NCBI RefSeq assembly: GCF_009498235.1
Contig: NZ_CP044205.1
Coordinates: 1,561,501 to 1,625,500, forward strand
Source: Candidatus Methylospira mobilis
GTDB lineage: Bacteria; Pseudomonadota; Gammaproteobacteria; Methylococcales; Methylococcaceae
Length of the DNA: 64,000 nt
Direction: 5' to 3'
Position 1 is the stretch's first letter, and every line of letters begins with the position of its first letter. Positions 37,904 through 46,383 of this stretch are shown here, in pieces. A program made the position numbers and the translations under genes. The notes beneath the pieces were generated by a model that was given only the letters and a program-made list of their open reading frames with translations, was not told the origin of the DNA and searched no databases.

Positions 37904-38733
37904 GGCGCGAGTAATTGGTTTGAGTAAAGGGCTTCCAGCGATTCGACGCGTTTCCAGCCGTCGAGTCCGAGCAGTTTCAGGTTCTTTACTCCCACCGGCT
38001 GCTGGCCCATGTCTTCGAGTATCTTGACCAGCGGAGCGCCGTCCTGCCTGAACGAGCGAGGAATTGCCGCGATCAGTAAAAACAGTTTTTCGCTTTGCGC
38101 GAGCGATTTGAGCTGGCTATGCTGCTTGGGGTTGATCACGGCCAGTTTTTGCAGACTGCTCTCCGAAGATATGGCGGCACTGGCCATGCCGAAACTCACC
38201 GCCATGAGCGCGTCGATGTCCTTGGGTACGCTGAGCAGCTTGAAGCTTTCGACTAGGGTTTTGTGTTCAGGTCCCAGCATTTGCCGCAAAAAGGTTTTCA
38301 GGTAATCCTCGCTGCCGGTTCCTGCTATGGTAGCTCCTTTCAGCGCGGAGACATCCGCGGCATCCCTGGCGGAGAGTATCTTGCGCTGCAGGAATTCTCC
38401 CTTGGAGGTGCCTACCAGAACCGCGTCCAGCTCATTGCGGGTCTTCACTTCGCGATAGTGTCCGCTGGACAGCATGTAGACGCCGCGTGATTTTTCCGTC
38501 AGTGCCTGCTCGAAAGTTGCCCGCACGTTGAAAGGTTGGAATACGTAGGCTCCGAGCGGGGCAAGATAAGTGTCGAATTCGGTTTTCAGCGTCGCGTAGC
38601 TGTCGATGTTGCTTTCCGGGTTGAAAAAATACAGTGCATCTGCAGAAATCGCAGCCGGCGGCACGGTGAGCAGCATCGCCGACAGCCAGGCGCGCCAGTG
38701 GAGCAGGAAAACAGGACCAGTGTGATTCGACAT
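37900..38733 (-). CDS. PhnD-like periplasmic binding protein
   Basis: 277 residues. A signal peptide (about 1-31, ending PPAAISA) and a type II periplasmic-binding fold like PhnD: LYFFNPESNIDSY, LAPLGAYVFQPF, ELDAVLVGTSKGEF, IAGTGSEDYLKTFL. No transport partners nearby. Starts two bases after the TonB receptor stop, and overlaps the next binding protein by four bases. Confidence 0.82.
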   Translation of the reverse strand: MSNHTGPVFLLHWRAWLSAMLLTVPPAAISADALYFFNPESNIDSYATLKTEFDTYLAPLGAYVFQPFNVRATFEQALTEKSRGVYMLSSGHYREVKTRNELDAVLVGTSKGEFLQRKILSARDAADVSALKGATIAGTGSEDYLKTFLRQMLGPEHKTLVESFKLLSVPKDIDALMAVSFGMASAAISSESSLQKLAVINPKQHSQLKSLAQSEKLFLLIAAIPRSFRQDGAPLVKILEDMGQQPVGVKNLKLLGLDGWKRVESLEALYSNQLLAP

Positions 38734-38735
38734 AG

Positions 38736-40946
38736 CTAGAACCGCAGGTTCACATGGCCGTAAAAGGTTCTGCCCGGAGCGGAAAAGTCGCCGGGAAACT
38801 GGATGTTGGTAGTGGGGGAGACATAATACTGGTTGAACAGGTTGTAAATGGTAAGACCGACATCCAGGCCCTTGACGATCTGTCCGCGGTTGAGCACGCT
38901 CAGGTTGAGCAATGCGTAGCCGGGCAGATTGGGTAAATAGGAATCATTGAGTGCGGCCCGGTTTATCGATCCGTTGTAAAGCACATTGGCGAAACCGTTC
39001 CAGTGACGGTCGAACTGCCAATTGGCGATGACGTTGACGCGGTTACGGGGAACAAACGGCGATACGACCCCGTTAAGAGGCTGGTATTGGTTGCCATTAG
39101 ATGGATTGTAATAGTCATGATTATATAGGAACGGATTCTGGTTGACATAGTTAACAAGTAGATAGCTGCCATGAAACTGCCCCTGAAAATCGTATCGCGT
39201 TTCCAGTTCCACTCCCTGGGTAATGAGCATGCCTTGGTTTTCATAATAGTGCTTTCCATAAGGGTTACCGACCAGGCTGATCATATTGGTAATCCTGCTC
39301 TGGAAATACACTGTCTGGGCGGTAAGCCCTGGTATGGGGTGCGCCACGAATCCGGTTTCGAAGGTTTTCTCTCTCTCTGGCTCCAAGCTGGGATTGCCTT
39401 GGAATCTGGGATTCGTGTTGAGGTCCAGTTCACCGGGAGTCGGGGCGCGATAGGCGCTGCCGTAAGATGCCTTCAAGGAGTAATCATGGATGAACTCCCA
39501 ATTGAAACCCAGGCGGGGGTTGAAAACGCCGGAGAAATCGCTGTATTTATCATAGCGCGCGCCCAGACTCAGGTGTAGATTACGCGAGACCTCCCACATA
39601 TCCTGCAGGTAAATGCCCCAGCGCGTTCGGGACCTGCTTTTGCCATTGTTGGTGCTCGCGTAATAGGGTGGGAAATATTCTTGGTAATATGGATCAGCGT
39701 ACGTTTCTTCCGCAAGCGTGGCGCCGCCCATCAAGGTGTTGCTTCGCGAGAGGCGGTAATTGGTCTGGATTTCACCCCCGGTGCGAGTATTGTCCGACCC
39801 TCCGTTCCAGGTCAACTGTGAGTTCGAAGGGGGCGGTGTGTTGAACTGTCTTTTGTACTCGTTGAAGAGGCCAGGATCGAGCGGGGCGGAACCTGTAATC
39901 CGCTCGCTGAAGGAATCGTAATAGACCTGCGTGCTGAGGGTCAAGTCTTCGTGCAGGCTCCAGTCCCTGCTGAGGCGCAGAAAATAATTATCGTATTGGT
40001 TGGCCTGATTATTCGAAAGGACGCCATACGGATTGACCAAGGGATTGACGTGTTTGCTGATAAAACGTCCATCCAGCTTGTAGCCCTCGTAACCCGCTTG
40101 CCACTCCAGATCGTAGCGCTGCACGGGTTCCGATCCCGTGCCGGGCGCTTGGCTCGGTAGTTTAAGAGTGCTGTTTACGTCCTGCCCAACGGTGGTGGGC
40201 GCACCATCGGTGTTGCGGAAATTGAAATGTACGACGGCTTCCCCGTTGTCGAACTGTTTTCCGGCGGATAGGCGGTATTGCTCGGTATTGTCGTTGCCGA
40301 GCCCTACCGAAGTTTGCACGCCGTGGATATCCTTGGGCGTCAGGGTAATGATATTGATCACAGCCATCATCGCGTTGGCGCCGTAGAGCGCTGAACTCGA
40401 TCCGCGCACGACTTCGATGCGCTTGATGGTATCGACGGCCAGGTCGTCGTAAACCCAGGTGCTGCCTGGGTTGGCGAGGTCCTGGTCGAGGGGGTGGCCA
40501 TTCAACAGCATCAACACCTTGTCGGAGGTCGAGGTTCTGACGCCGCGCACATCAATGGCGCTGACGCCCAGTCCGGTCTGCGTGATGCCGATGCCCGGCA
40601 CGATGCGCAATGCGTCGGAGAGGGTGCGCGCGCCCATGCGCCTGATATCTTCCTGAGTGACAACGGTGCTGGTGGCGATGGATTTATCCGTGCGTTCTTC
40701 GGTGCGGGAAGCAGTGAACACCGTGTCGCGTTCGGCCGAGAGAAAACGCAATTCACTTTCCATTTCCTGGTCTTCGGAGGTATCCGCAGAAATATGGAAA
40801 GAGAGCAGCGTCAGGCTCGCGGCCAGCCCCAGACACATTACTGTCCTAGAGGAGGGCCGTCGCATGGAATGGCGCGTATTAGCGCCGCTTTCCCGCTCGT
40901 TCGAGTTAATGGCGGGTCGAGCCGCTGCCCGCGATGTTCCCAGCAT
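38736..40946 (-). CDS. TonB-dependent outer-membrane receptor
   Basis: 736 residues. A long signal region (h-region near 36-48), a plug domain (RTLSDALRIVPGIGITQTG, VLMLLNGHPLDQ, IEVVRGSSSALYGANAM) and a 22-strand-type barrel ending GRTFYGHVNLRF. AAGGA six bases upstream supports the ATG at 40946; an internal ATG at 40865 gives a more ordinary signal peptide. A TonB box is not obvious; SAERDTVFTASRTEE near 70 is a candidate region. It heads the operon with two binding proteins and a phosphatase; ligand unknown. Confidence 0.92.
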   Translation of the reverse strand: MLGTSRAAARPAINSNERESGANTRHSMRRPSSRTVMCLGLAASLTLLSFHISADTSEDQEMESELRFLSAERDTVFTASRTEERTDKSIATSTVVTQEDIRRMGARTLSDALRIVPGIGITQTGLGVSAIDVRGVRTSTSDKVLMLLNGHPLDQDLANPGSTWVYDDLAVDTIKRIEVVRGSSSALYGANAMMAVINIITLTPKDIHGVQTSVGLGNDNTEQYRLSAGKQFDNGEAVVHFNFRNTDGAPTTVGQDVNSTLKLPSQAPGTGSEPVQRYDLEWQAGYEGYKLDGRFISKHVNPLVNPYGVLSNNQANQYDNYFLRLSRDWSLHEDLTLSTQVYYDSFSERITGSAPLDPGLFNEYKRQFNTPPPSNSQLTWNGGSDNTRTGGEIQTNYRLSRSNTLMGGATLAEETYADPYYQEYFPPYYASTNNGKSRSRTRWGIYLQDMWEVSRNLHLSLGARYDKYSDFSGVFNPRLGFNWEFIHDYSLKASYGSAYRAPTPGELDLNTNPRFQGNPSLEPEREKTFETGFVAHPIPGLTAQTVYFQSRITNMISLVGNPYGKHYYENQGMLITQGVELETRYDFQGQFHGSYLLVNYVNQNPFLYNHDYYNPSNGNQYQPLNGVVSPFVPRNRVNVIANWQFDRHWNGFANVLYNGSINRAALNDSYLPNLPGYALLNLSVLNRGQIVKGLDVGLTIYNLFNQYYVSPTTNIQFPGDFSAPGRTFYGHVNLRF

Positions 40947-41078
40947 CGCTCGTCCTTAGACCAAAGCTTTATATGCCGGTACTTTGCGCGGATAGTGCGT
41001 ATACCGTCGTTGTTCAGTAGGTAAAATCATAAACCATCGTTGCGGAATCAGAGCTTCCTTGCTCAAAGCCCGTTGTCG

Positions 41079-42557
41079 TTATTTTTCGTCCAGCAGACTT
41101 CTCCAATAGTGGTCGTCCTGGTCGAACAAACGATTGCCTTCGCTTGGCCCCCAAGTGCCGGCAGGGTAAGTATGGATGAAATCGTGCTCCGATGCCCAGG
41201 CTTTTTGTATGGGGTCGACCACGCGCCAGGCGTGTAGAACTTCATCGGAGCGCAGGTACTGGGAGTGATCGCCCTCAATGGCGTCGAGCAGCAGATTTTC
41301 ATAGGCATCGGCTGAACGATCGTCGCTGGTGCAGGTGCTGGCGTCCATTTGCGTACTGCGCGTATGCATTCCCATTCCCGATTCGCGTATTTGTACTTCG
41401 GCCCTGATGCACTGTTCCGGCTGGATGCCCAGCAATAGCCAGTTGGGAGGGATTTCCTTGATTGGGGTGTCTCTGAACAACTGTTGCGGCGGATGTTTGA
41501 AGCGGATGCTGATCAGCGAGTGTTTGGCTGCCAGTCTTTTCCCGGTACGCAGGTAGAACGGCACGCCGCTCCAGCGCCAGTTGTCGATGTAAAGTTTCAG
41601 CGCGGCATAGGTTTCCGTGGTGCTGTTGGCCGCGACTCCTTTTTCTTCAAGGTAACCGGGTACATCATGTCCGTCGATTCGGCCGCGCGTATATTGGGCG
41701 CGGAAAGCCTGTGCGCGTACCGCATTTTTACTGATGGGGCGTATCGACTTCAGAACCTTGACCTTTTCGTCGCGTATGGATTCCGCATCCAGGTTGGCCG
41801 GAGGCTCCATGGCCACCAGCGTCAGCAGTTGCAGTAAATGGCTTTGTATCATGTCCCGCAATGCGCCGGTATCGTCGTAGAATTCGGCGCGATCCTCAAT
41901 GCCGTGTTGTTCGCTATGCGTGATCTGCACATGGTCTATGTAGTTACGATTCCAGAGCGGCTCCATCATCAGATTGGCGAAGCGAAAAACAAAAATATTC
42001 TGGACGGTATCCTTGCCCAGATAGTGATCGATACGAAACAGTTGCTGTTCGCGATAATCGCTGAGCAGGCTGTTGTCCAGGGTCTGTGCGTCTTCCAGAT
42101 CGAAGCCGAAAGGCTTTTCCACGATCAGGCGCCTCCAGCCGTCGCTCTCGTTGTTCAATCCCGCATGGGCCAGCTGTTGCGCAACCAGTTTGTATTCCGA
42201 GGGAGGCAACGAGAGATAGAATATATAATTGTTGGGGAAAGTCGGAGTGTTTTCCAGCGCCTGCTTAAGGCGCGGGTACATTTCCGCTTCGGAAATGCTG
42301 CCCAGGAAGTAATGTACCCGCTGTAAAAAGCTATGCAGTTTTTCCTCTTCCTGCGCAATGCCTGTCTGGGCTTTCAGCGTCGTAGCGACTTGTTCGCGCC
42401 AGCTCGCGGTAACCCAGTCGCGGCGCCCTATGCACAGGATAACCAGATTTTCCGGCAAATGCCCGTTGGCGTGCAGATGATAAAGCGCCGGTAACAGTTT
42501 GGTGCGGGCCAGATGCCCGGTTGAGCCGAAAATCGAAAACACGCATGAGTCAGACAT
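41079..42557 (-). CDS. zwf: Glucose-6-phosphate 1-dehydrogenase
   Basis: 492 residues. Oxidises glucose-6-phosphate to 6-phosphogluconolactone with NAD(P)+, first step of the oxidative pentose phosphate and Entner-Doudoroff routes. The nucleotide-binding site is IFGSTGHLARTKLLPALY (usually GASGDLA) and the active-site peptide is RIDHYLGKDTVQN. Ends normally. ATG 42557; nothing in the neighbourhood suggests an operon with other sugar enzymes. Confidence 0.96.
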   Translation of the reverse strand: MSDSCVFSIFGSTGHLARTKLLPALYHLHANGHLPENLVILCIGRRDWVTASWREQVATTLKAQTGIAQEEEKLHSFLQRVHYFLGSISEAEMYPRLKQALENTPTFPNNYIFYLSLPPSEYKLVAQQLAHAGLNNESDGWRRLIVEKPFGFDLEDAQTLDNSLLSDYREQQLFRIDHYLGKDTVQNIFVFRFANLMMEPLWNRNYIDHVQITHSEQHGIEDRAEFYDDTGALRDMIQSHLLQLLTLVAMEPPANLDAESIRDEKVKVLKSIRPISKNAVRAQAFRAQYTRGRIDGHDVPGYLEEKGVAANSTTETYAALKLYIDNWRWSGVPFYLRTGKRLAAKHSLISIRFKHPPQQLFRDTPIKEIPPNWLLLGIQPEQCIRAEVQIRESGMGMHTRSTQMDASTCTSDDRSADAYENLLLDAIEGDHSQYLRSDEVLHAWRVVDPIQKAWASEHDFIHTYPAGTWGPSEGNRLFDQDDHYWRSLLDEK

Positions 42558-42655
42558 GGCTATACTAAGCTCCGTTTTTTTGCTTTGGGAAACTATTCCC
42601 GCCAGACGCGTTTAGGTGTGCGCCAAGGCGGAAGCGATCTCGAAAAAAGGACACT

Positions 42656-43615
42656 ATGCTGCGATTTATCAAAAACCATAGAACAGGAAAACTTCGTACC
42701 ATACCGGATAAACTGCGCCGTACCGCAGCCCGGCGGCATCTGACGCGATTTGCCTGGCTGTCGATTATTGCCGCCGTCGTTACTATCGCTCTCAAGACGG
42801 CGGCTTACCTGTTAACAGGGTCGGTCGGATTACTGTCGGATGCCATGGAAGCGCTGGTCAATCTGGTAGCGGCTATTATGGCACTTGCCATGTTGATTGT
42901 CTCATCTCGTCCGCCCGATGATGAATATCAATTTGGTTTGGGCAAAGCAGAATATTTTTCCAGCGGACTGGAAGGCGTGCTGATTATCGTTGCCGCGGCC
43001 GGTATTTCGTTTGCGTCGCTGGATCGGTTGTATCACCCTGTGGCGTTGCAGTCGCTTGATGCCGGTCTGATCGTCTCGCTGGTTGCCTCCCTGATCAACC
43101 TGCTGGTTGCACGCCAGTTGCGGCGAGTCGGCGAATTATTTAATTCGATCACGCTGGTGGCTGAGGCAAGGCATTTGATGAGCGATGTTTGGACATCGGC
43201 CGGCGTACTGCTGGGACTGGTTGCTGTCAAAGCTACCGGCTGGCAGCAATTGGACCCCATTATCGGTCTGGTGCTGGCCCTGCATATTTTTGCGACCGGC
43301 ATCATGCTGCTCCGCCATTCCATTGCCGGTTTGCTCGATACGACGCTGCCGCCCGAGGAAAACGCCGAGATTCAGCGCGTACTGGCAAGCTATAAACCGC
43401 ACGGCGTGCAGTTCCACGATTTACGTACCCGGCGTTCGGGCGCGCACCGCTTCATGACGGTGCATGTGCTGGTGCCGGGCGGCTGGAGCGTACAGTGCGG
43501 CCATGATTTGCTCGAGCAAATCGAGCGCGATATTCGCGACAGGCTGGAGGATATCCATGTCGTAACCCATCTGGAACCGATAGAGGATCAGGCATCGTTT
43601 GCGCACGAGGTTTAG
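42656..43615 (+). CDS. Cation diffusion facilitator transporter
   Basis: 319 residues. Six transmembrane helices (about 30-215) and a cytosolic C-terminal domain. GSVGLLSDAMEALVNLVAA has the TM2 metal site in the form D..E; HLMSDVWTSAG has the TM5 site HxxxD. CDF family members export Zn2+, Fe2+, Co2+ or similar by proton antiport. The TM2 site (Asp with Glu in place of the usual His) suggests a metal other than zinc alone. Confidence 0.9.
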   Translation: MLRFIKNHRTGKLRTIPDKLRRTAARRHLTRFAWLSIIAAVVTIALKTAAYLLTGSVGLLSDAMEALVNLVAAIMALAMLIVSSRPPDDEYQFGLGKAEYFSSGLEGVLIIVAAAGISFASLDRLYHPVALQSLDAGLIVSLVASLINLLVARQLRRVGELFNSITLVAEARHLMSDVWTSAGVLLGLVAVKATGWQQLDPIIGLVLALHIFATGIMLLRHSIAGLLDTTLPPEENAEIQRVLASYKPHGVQFHDLRTRRSGAHRFMTVHVLVPGGWSVQCGHDLLEQIERDIRDRLEDIHVVTHLEPIEDQASFAHEV

Positions 43616-43948
43616 CCGATTGCTCGCCAGCGCCGTCCATCAAGAGGGCAGAGGAAAGGACACGGCTTCCGCGAGCGATTTCGGCGGAAAGAATGCGGAT
43701 TCCCATGGGCCTTATCAGTTTTCTAAACAATGCCATCGTTCCTGCTTTTTCAGAAAAAACATTTATTTCAATCTACGAATCAGACCTGATATATCAGAGC
43801 GTTAATAGTGAAAAACAGTTTCCGCCATGACCCTTACCCTGTTCCGCGCCCACCGGCTGTGTTGCTTTATAATAGTCCGGTTCGGCAGCGCGGGAATGTG
43901 CTTCGCGAAACTCCCGTTGCGAGAAGAAGGAGGGTATCCCTGCCTGCG

Positions 43949-44091
43949 ATGCGTTCTATAATCTTGATTGTATCTATTCTATTCTTGAAAGAAAATCATT
44001 CGGTGTCTGAGATATTCCTGTCATGGCTGATCCCGAGCTGCCTGTTTCCTTACGGCTATTTCATCAAGGCTCAATATGGATAACGGGGTCT
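43949..44091 (+). pseudogene. 5' part of a split sensor gene (ethylene-receptor-like), interrupted by IS5
   Basis: The frame reads MRSIILIVSILFL... then SVSEIFLSWLIPSCLFPYGY, similar to the first conserved transmembrane segment of ETR1-type bacterial sensors (SD.FI..AYFSIP). It ends at a stop at 44083, just before IS5 copy 1. If the 44926-54332 inversion is undone, the same frame continues (after that stop) into the piece at 54155-54330. Assignment by pattern only. Confidence 0.4.
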
Positions 44092-44093
44092 TA

Positions 44094-44925
44094 GGTTCTG
44101 TTGACATTAGCACGCGCCACCAGTGAAGCTGGAACCATTTCGAAAATGGCTGACCGACTCGAAATTAGCGCCGAAGACTGGAACGTTATCTATCCCATAC
44201 TGGTGAAACATCGGCATGTCCGATCGACGTCCGAGGAACAGTGCCGGGCCTTTCTGGTTGCCGTTCTGCAAATTCTTCGATCGGGATCGCAATGGCGTTT
44301 GCTGCCGGAAGCGCATGGCAAGTGGAACTCCGTGTTCAAGCGTTTTTCCCGCTGGAGCAAGCATGGGGTTTGGCAGTCGCTGTTCGCCGGATGCATCCAT
44401 CATCCTGATTTGCAAAGCGTGTTTATCGATTCCACCATCAACCGGGCTCATCCCTGCGCTGGTGGCGCGGCGGGCAGCAATGCCGAGGATGAAGCCTTGG
44501 GACGATCGAAGTGCGGCTTTACTACCAGGATTCACGCCATCACCGATGCCTTGGGGAATCCCCTCGAATTCTTACTGACCGGAGGGCAGGCCAGTGACAT
44601 TGGACAGGCTGAAACCTTGCCGGCGCTGACGCCAGCGGGTGCGCGTGCGTTTGTCGGTGACAAAGGCTATGACAGCGATGCGCTCGTCCAGGCCATCGTA
44701 GCGAGAGATATGAAAGCCGTCATTCCTCCGCGCTGCAATCGAAACAAGGTACGCGAGTGCGATTGGTTTATTTACAAAGAACGCCATCTGATTGAATGCT
44801 TCTTCAACAAAATCAAACATTACCGACGAATATTTTCGCGTTTTGAAAAAACAGCTCGCAACTACATGGCCTTCCTTCACTTCGTCTCAGCTCTCATTTG
44901 GTTGCGGTGATACGTCAACAGAACC
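44094..44925 (+). mobile_element. IS5-family insertion sequence, copy 1
   Basis: 832 bp, from GGTTCTGTTGAC to GTCAACAGAACC, with a 12-bp terminal inverted repeat and TA on each side. Near-identical copies of the same length lie at 54333-55164 (minus) and 57485-58316 (plus). It forms the left boundary of the inverted segment. Confidence 0.95.
44146..44910 (+). CDS. IS5-family DDE transposase, copy 1
   Basis: 254 residues from the ATG at 44146 (an open frame extends to the terminal repeat at 44101). N-terminal DUF4096-like domain (WNVIYPILVKHRH, WRLLPEAHGKWNSVF); catalytic triad in VFIDSTINRAH, VGDKGYDSD and KERHLIECFFNKIKHYRR. Appears intact. Differs from copies 2 and 3 at SKCGF (SKGGF there). 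Confidence 0.93.
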   Translation: MADRLEISAEDWNVIYPILVKHRHVRSTSEEQCRAFLVAVLQILRSGSQWRLLPEAHGKWNSVFKRFSRWSKHGVWQSLFAGCIHHPDLQSVFIDSTINRAHPCAGGAAGSNAEDEALGRSKCGFTTRIHAITDALGNPLEFLLTGGQASDIGQAETLPALTPAGARAFVGDKGYDSDALVQAIVARDMKAVIPPRCNRNKVRECDWFIYKERHLIECFFNKIKHYRRIFSRFEKTARNYMAFLHFVSALIWLR

Positions 44926-44926
44926 T

Positions 44927-45099
44927 AGGATGAAGCGTTGCTGAAATTGTTCTATCTGGCGCTGATGAACATTAGCCGGAAATGGACTATGCCACTGCAA
45001 AATTGGAAAGCAGCACTGAACAGGTTTACCATCATGTTCGAGGATCGGATGCCAAACCGTTAACTTAAACTCCGTTTACACAAAATCCAGGACACCCTC
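44927..45099 (+). pseudogene. IS256 remnant: transposase C-terminus and right end
   Basis: Starts in frame with DEALLKLFYLALMNISRKW and ends with MPNR and TAA (45061-45063), then the outer end of IS256 to 45099 (reverse complement of 55308-55335). The missing upstream part lies at 55165-55307 next to IS5 copy 2, so the two halves were once joined around an IS5 insertion. Confidence 0.9.
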
Positions 45100-45156
45100 C
45101 AAGGTTGAGGCAGTTTCCTACCAAATGACCGTTTACACAAAAACTCTTACACCCTC
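45100..45156 (-). repeat. IS256 5'-end fragment
   Basis: Matches 56572-56627, the 5' end of the intact IS256, in the same orientation as that copy. It abuts the end of the other IS256 remnant directly, showing that one IS256 had landed in or recombined with another. Confidence 0.85.
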
Positions 45157-45232
45157 AACTGCCGGGCTTCTGCAATTTACGAACAGGCCTCCCACCTCGG
45201 CACAACCTGCTAAACCCTCTACAACTACCCAA

Positions 45233-45252
45233 AACTGTCAACTTTGACAGTT
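45233..45252. promoter_or_regulatory. Perfect palindrome, possible operator
   Basis: AACTGTCAA - CT - TTGACAGTT, 9-bp arms and a 2-base centre, about 70 bases before the small gene at 45321. The right arm contains TTGACA. A dimeric repressor site overlapping a promoter is a reasonable guess, but no -10 at good spacing is seen. Confidence 0.45.
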
Positions 45253-45320
45253 ACGAACGCCATAGCTCCTTATGTATAGTTGGCCGCTCGAATAAATTCC
45301 GAACGGAGTTGACAGCAGCG

Positions 45321-45476
45321 ATGATGACATTCTGGGGCTATTTCATAGTCGGGTTGATTGTTGGAGCGATAATCACCTGCATTTGCCGTTGCATATACGG
45401 CATTCACTGCCGGACGCTCGAAACAATAAAGAGCTACACCAAGGAATACAGCGAATACAATACACCGGACTGGTAA
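45321..45476 (+). CDS. Small membrane protein (51 residues)
   Basis: MMTFWGYFIVGLIVGAIIT begins a single transmembrane segment, followed by a Cys-rich CICRCIYGIHC stretch and a polar tail. GGAG lies 12 bases upstream. It is followed 20 bases later by a textbook terminator and preceded by a palindrome, so it looks like a complete one-gene unit. No family recognised; phage- or plasmid-like. Confidence 0.6.
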   Translation: MMTFWGYFIVGLIVGAIITCICRCIYGIHCRTLETIKSYTKEYSEYNTPDW

Positions 45477-45496
45477 ATCACCTTCATCCAGACAGC

Positions 45497-45523
45497 AAAA
45501 AGCCCGCTTTTCAGCGGGCTTTT
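45497..45523 (+). terminator. Rho-independent terminator
   Basis: AAAA, then AGCCCGCT (45501-45508), loop TTTC, AGCGGGCT (45513-45520) and TTTT. An 8-bp GC-rich stem with A and T tracts, so it can work in both directions. It ends the small gene at 45321-45476. Confidence 0.9.
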
Positions 45524-45554
45524 CACACCCTTCGGACGGACTTGTAATATGAGA

Positions 45555-45588
45555 GTGGTATGTTAAATGGCAGCGACCTTGCACCGCG
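45555..45588. repeat. Short dispersed repeat, related to 34864-34895
   Basis: GTGGTATGTTAAATGGCAGC and following bases resemble the segment near 34864 at about 24 of 29 positions. It lies between a terminator and the 3' end of the double-glycine precursor gene. Confidence 0.4.
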
Positions 45589-45663
45589 CATAATTCGCAT
45601 AGCGCATCTTTGGCTGAACTAATGACAAAACATTAGACGTCGACATACCTACCTGATTAGCAG

Positions 45664-45948
45664 TTAGGCTTTAATGATAGATGAACCTTGTGATTTAAAG
45701 AGCTCGTACGCTTTCGCCATGCGTTTTTTATAGGCAGCAAGGGGCTCTCTTTTTGTGGTGTATACCTGTGAAATACTACCGTCTGCTCTTCTCAATCTGA
45801 ATGAACCGCTCCTGGTACCATCACCATGATCTATTTCCCTTACATTACTCATAAGGCCGCCAACAATACTATCAAGTTCGTCATCACTTAGTGCAGTATC
45901 ACTTATAACGTCGCCATTTATAAGTTCAAGTTCAATTGCTTCAGTCAT
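45664..45948 (-). CDS. Peptide precursor with double-glycine leader (RiPP/bacteriocin-like)
   Basis: 94 residues. The acidic leader ends in LSDDELDSIVGG, the classic Gly-Gly processing site of class II bacteriocin, NHLP and Nif11-type precursors. The predicted mature part is 63 residues, starting LMSNVREIDHGDGTRSG, basic, without Cys, so lanthionine or disulfide bonds are not possible in it. AAGGAGAT directly precedes the ATG at 45948. No C39 peptidase-transporter or modifying enzyme is encoded in the window, so maturation would depend on genes elsewhere, or the locus has been cut off by IS activity. Confidence 0.75.
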   Translation of the reverse strand: MTEAIELELINGDVISDTALSDDELDSIVGGLMSNVREIDHGDGTRSGSFRLRRADGSISQVYTTKREPLAAYKKRMAKAYELFKSQGSSIIKA

Positions 45949-46236
45949 TTGTAATCTCCTTTCGGTTGCGTTAAATTTGAATCACGATATGCCGATGACC
46001 GACACGGTTTTACTCGTTGGATCATCAAGTCAACCCCATCTCTTCCTATACTTAGTAACTAAAACAGTAAAATTGTTCTCATGACTGAGATACTCAGGTG
46101 AAATATTTAGTGTAGGCACCCTACCGGGGCAACGCACTTGACTGTCCCAGATCGGACAGCATGAGCTGTTTGACGGAATCGCGAGACTACTGACCCTGAT
46201 TCCTTCTCACTGAATGGTAGCAAAGGGAGACTGAAG

Positions 46237-46371
46237 ATGAAAGATGTCGAATTCGAGGGTGCGATTACGCCGTGGCTCAGGTTCTGTATCGGTTCAGCGG
46301 TGCTGATGGGCGGCGTTTCTCTAATGCTGCTCGCCGCCGCGCCGTTTGTTCACGCAATCCGCTGGTGGTAA
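46237..46371 (+). CDS. Tiny ORF a: membrane peptide (44 residues)
   Basis: MKDVEFEGAITPWLRFC, then one hydrophobic segment (SAVLMGGVSLMLLAAAPF) and HAIRWW at the end. GGGAGA lies six bases before the ATG. First of seven closely packed small frames (to 47406). No family recognised; the packing is phage-like. Confidence 0.6.
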   Translation: MKDVEFEGAITPWLRFCIGSAVLMGGVSLMLLAAAPFVHAIRWW

Positions 46372-46383
46372 TTGCGACGAGAG

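Noticed and set aside
44101..44145. The 15 extra codons upstream of the IS5 transposase ATG
   Set aside because: They would start at a TTG inside the terminal inverted repeat; the ATG at 44146 is the more natural start, though an upstream start cannot be excluded.
46142..46160. CTGTCC-CAGATC-GGACAG as a possible dif- or att-like site near the tiny-ORF operon
   Set aside because: The arms are only 6 bp and do not match XerCD dif arms; most likely a chance hairpin.
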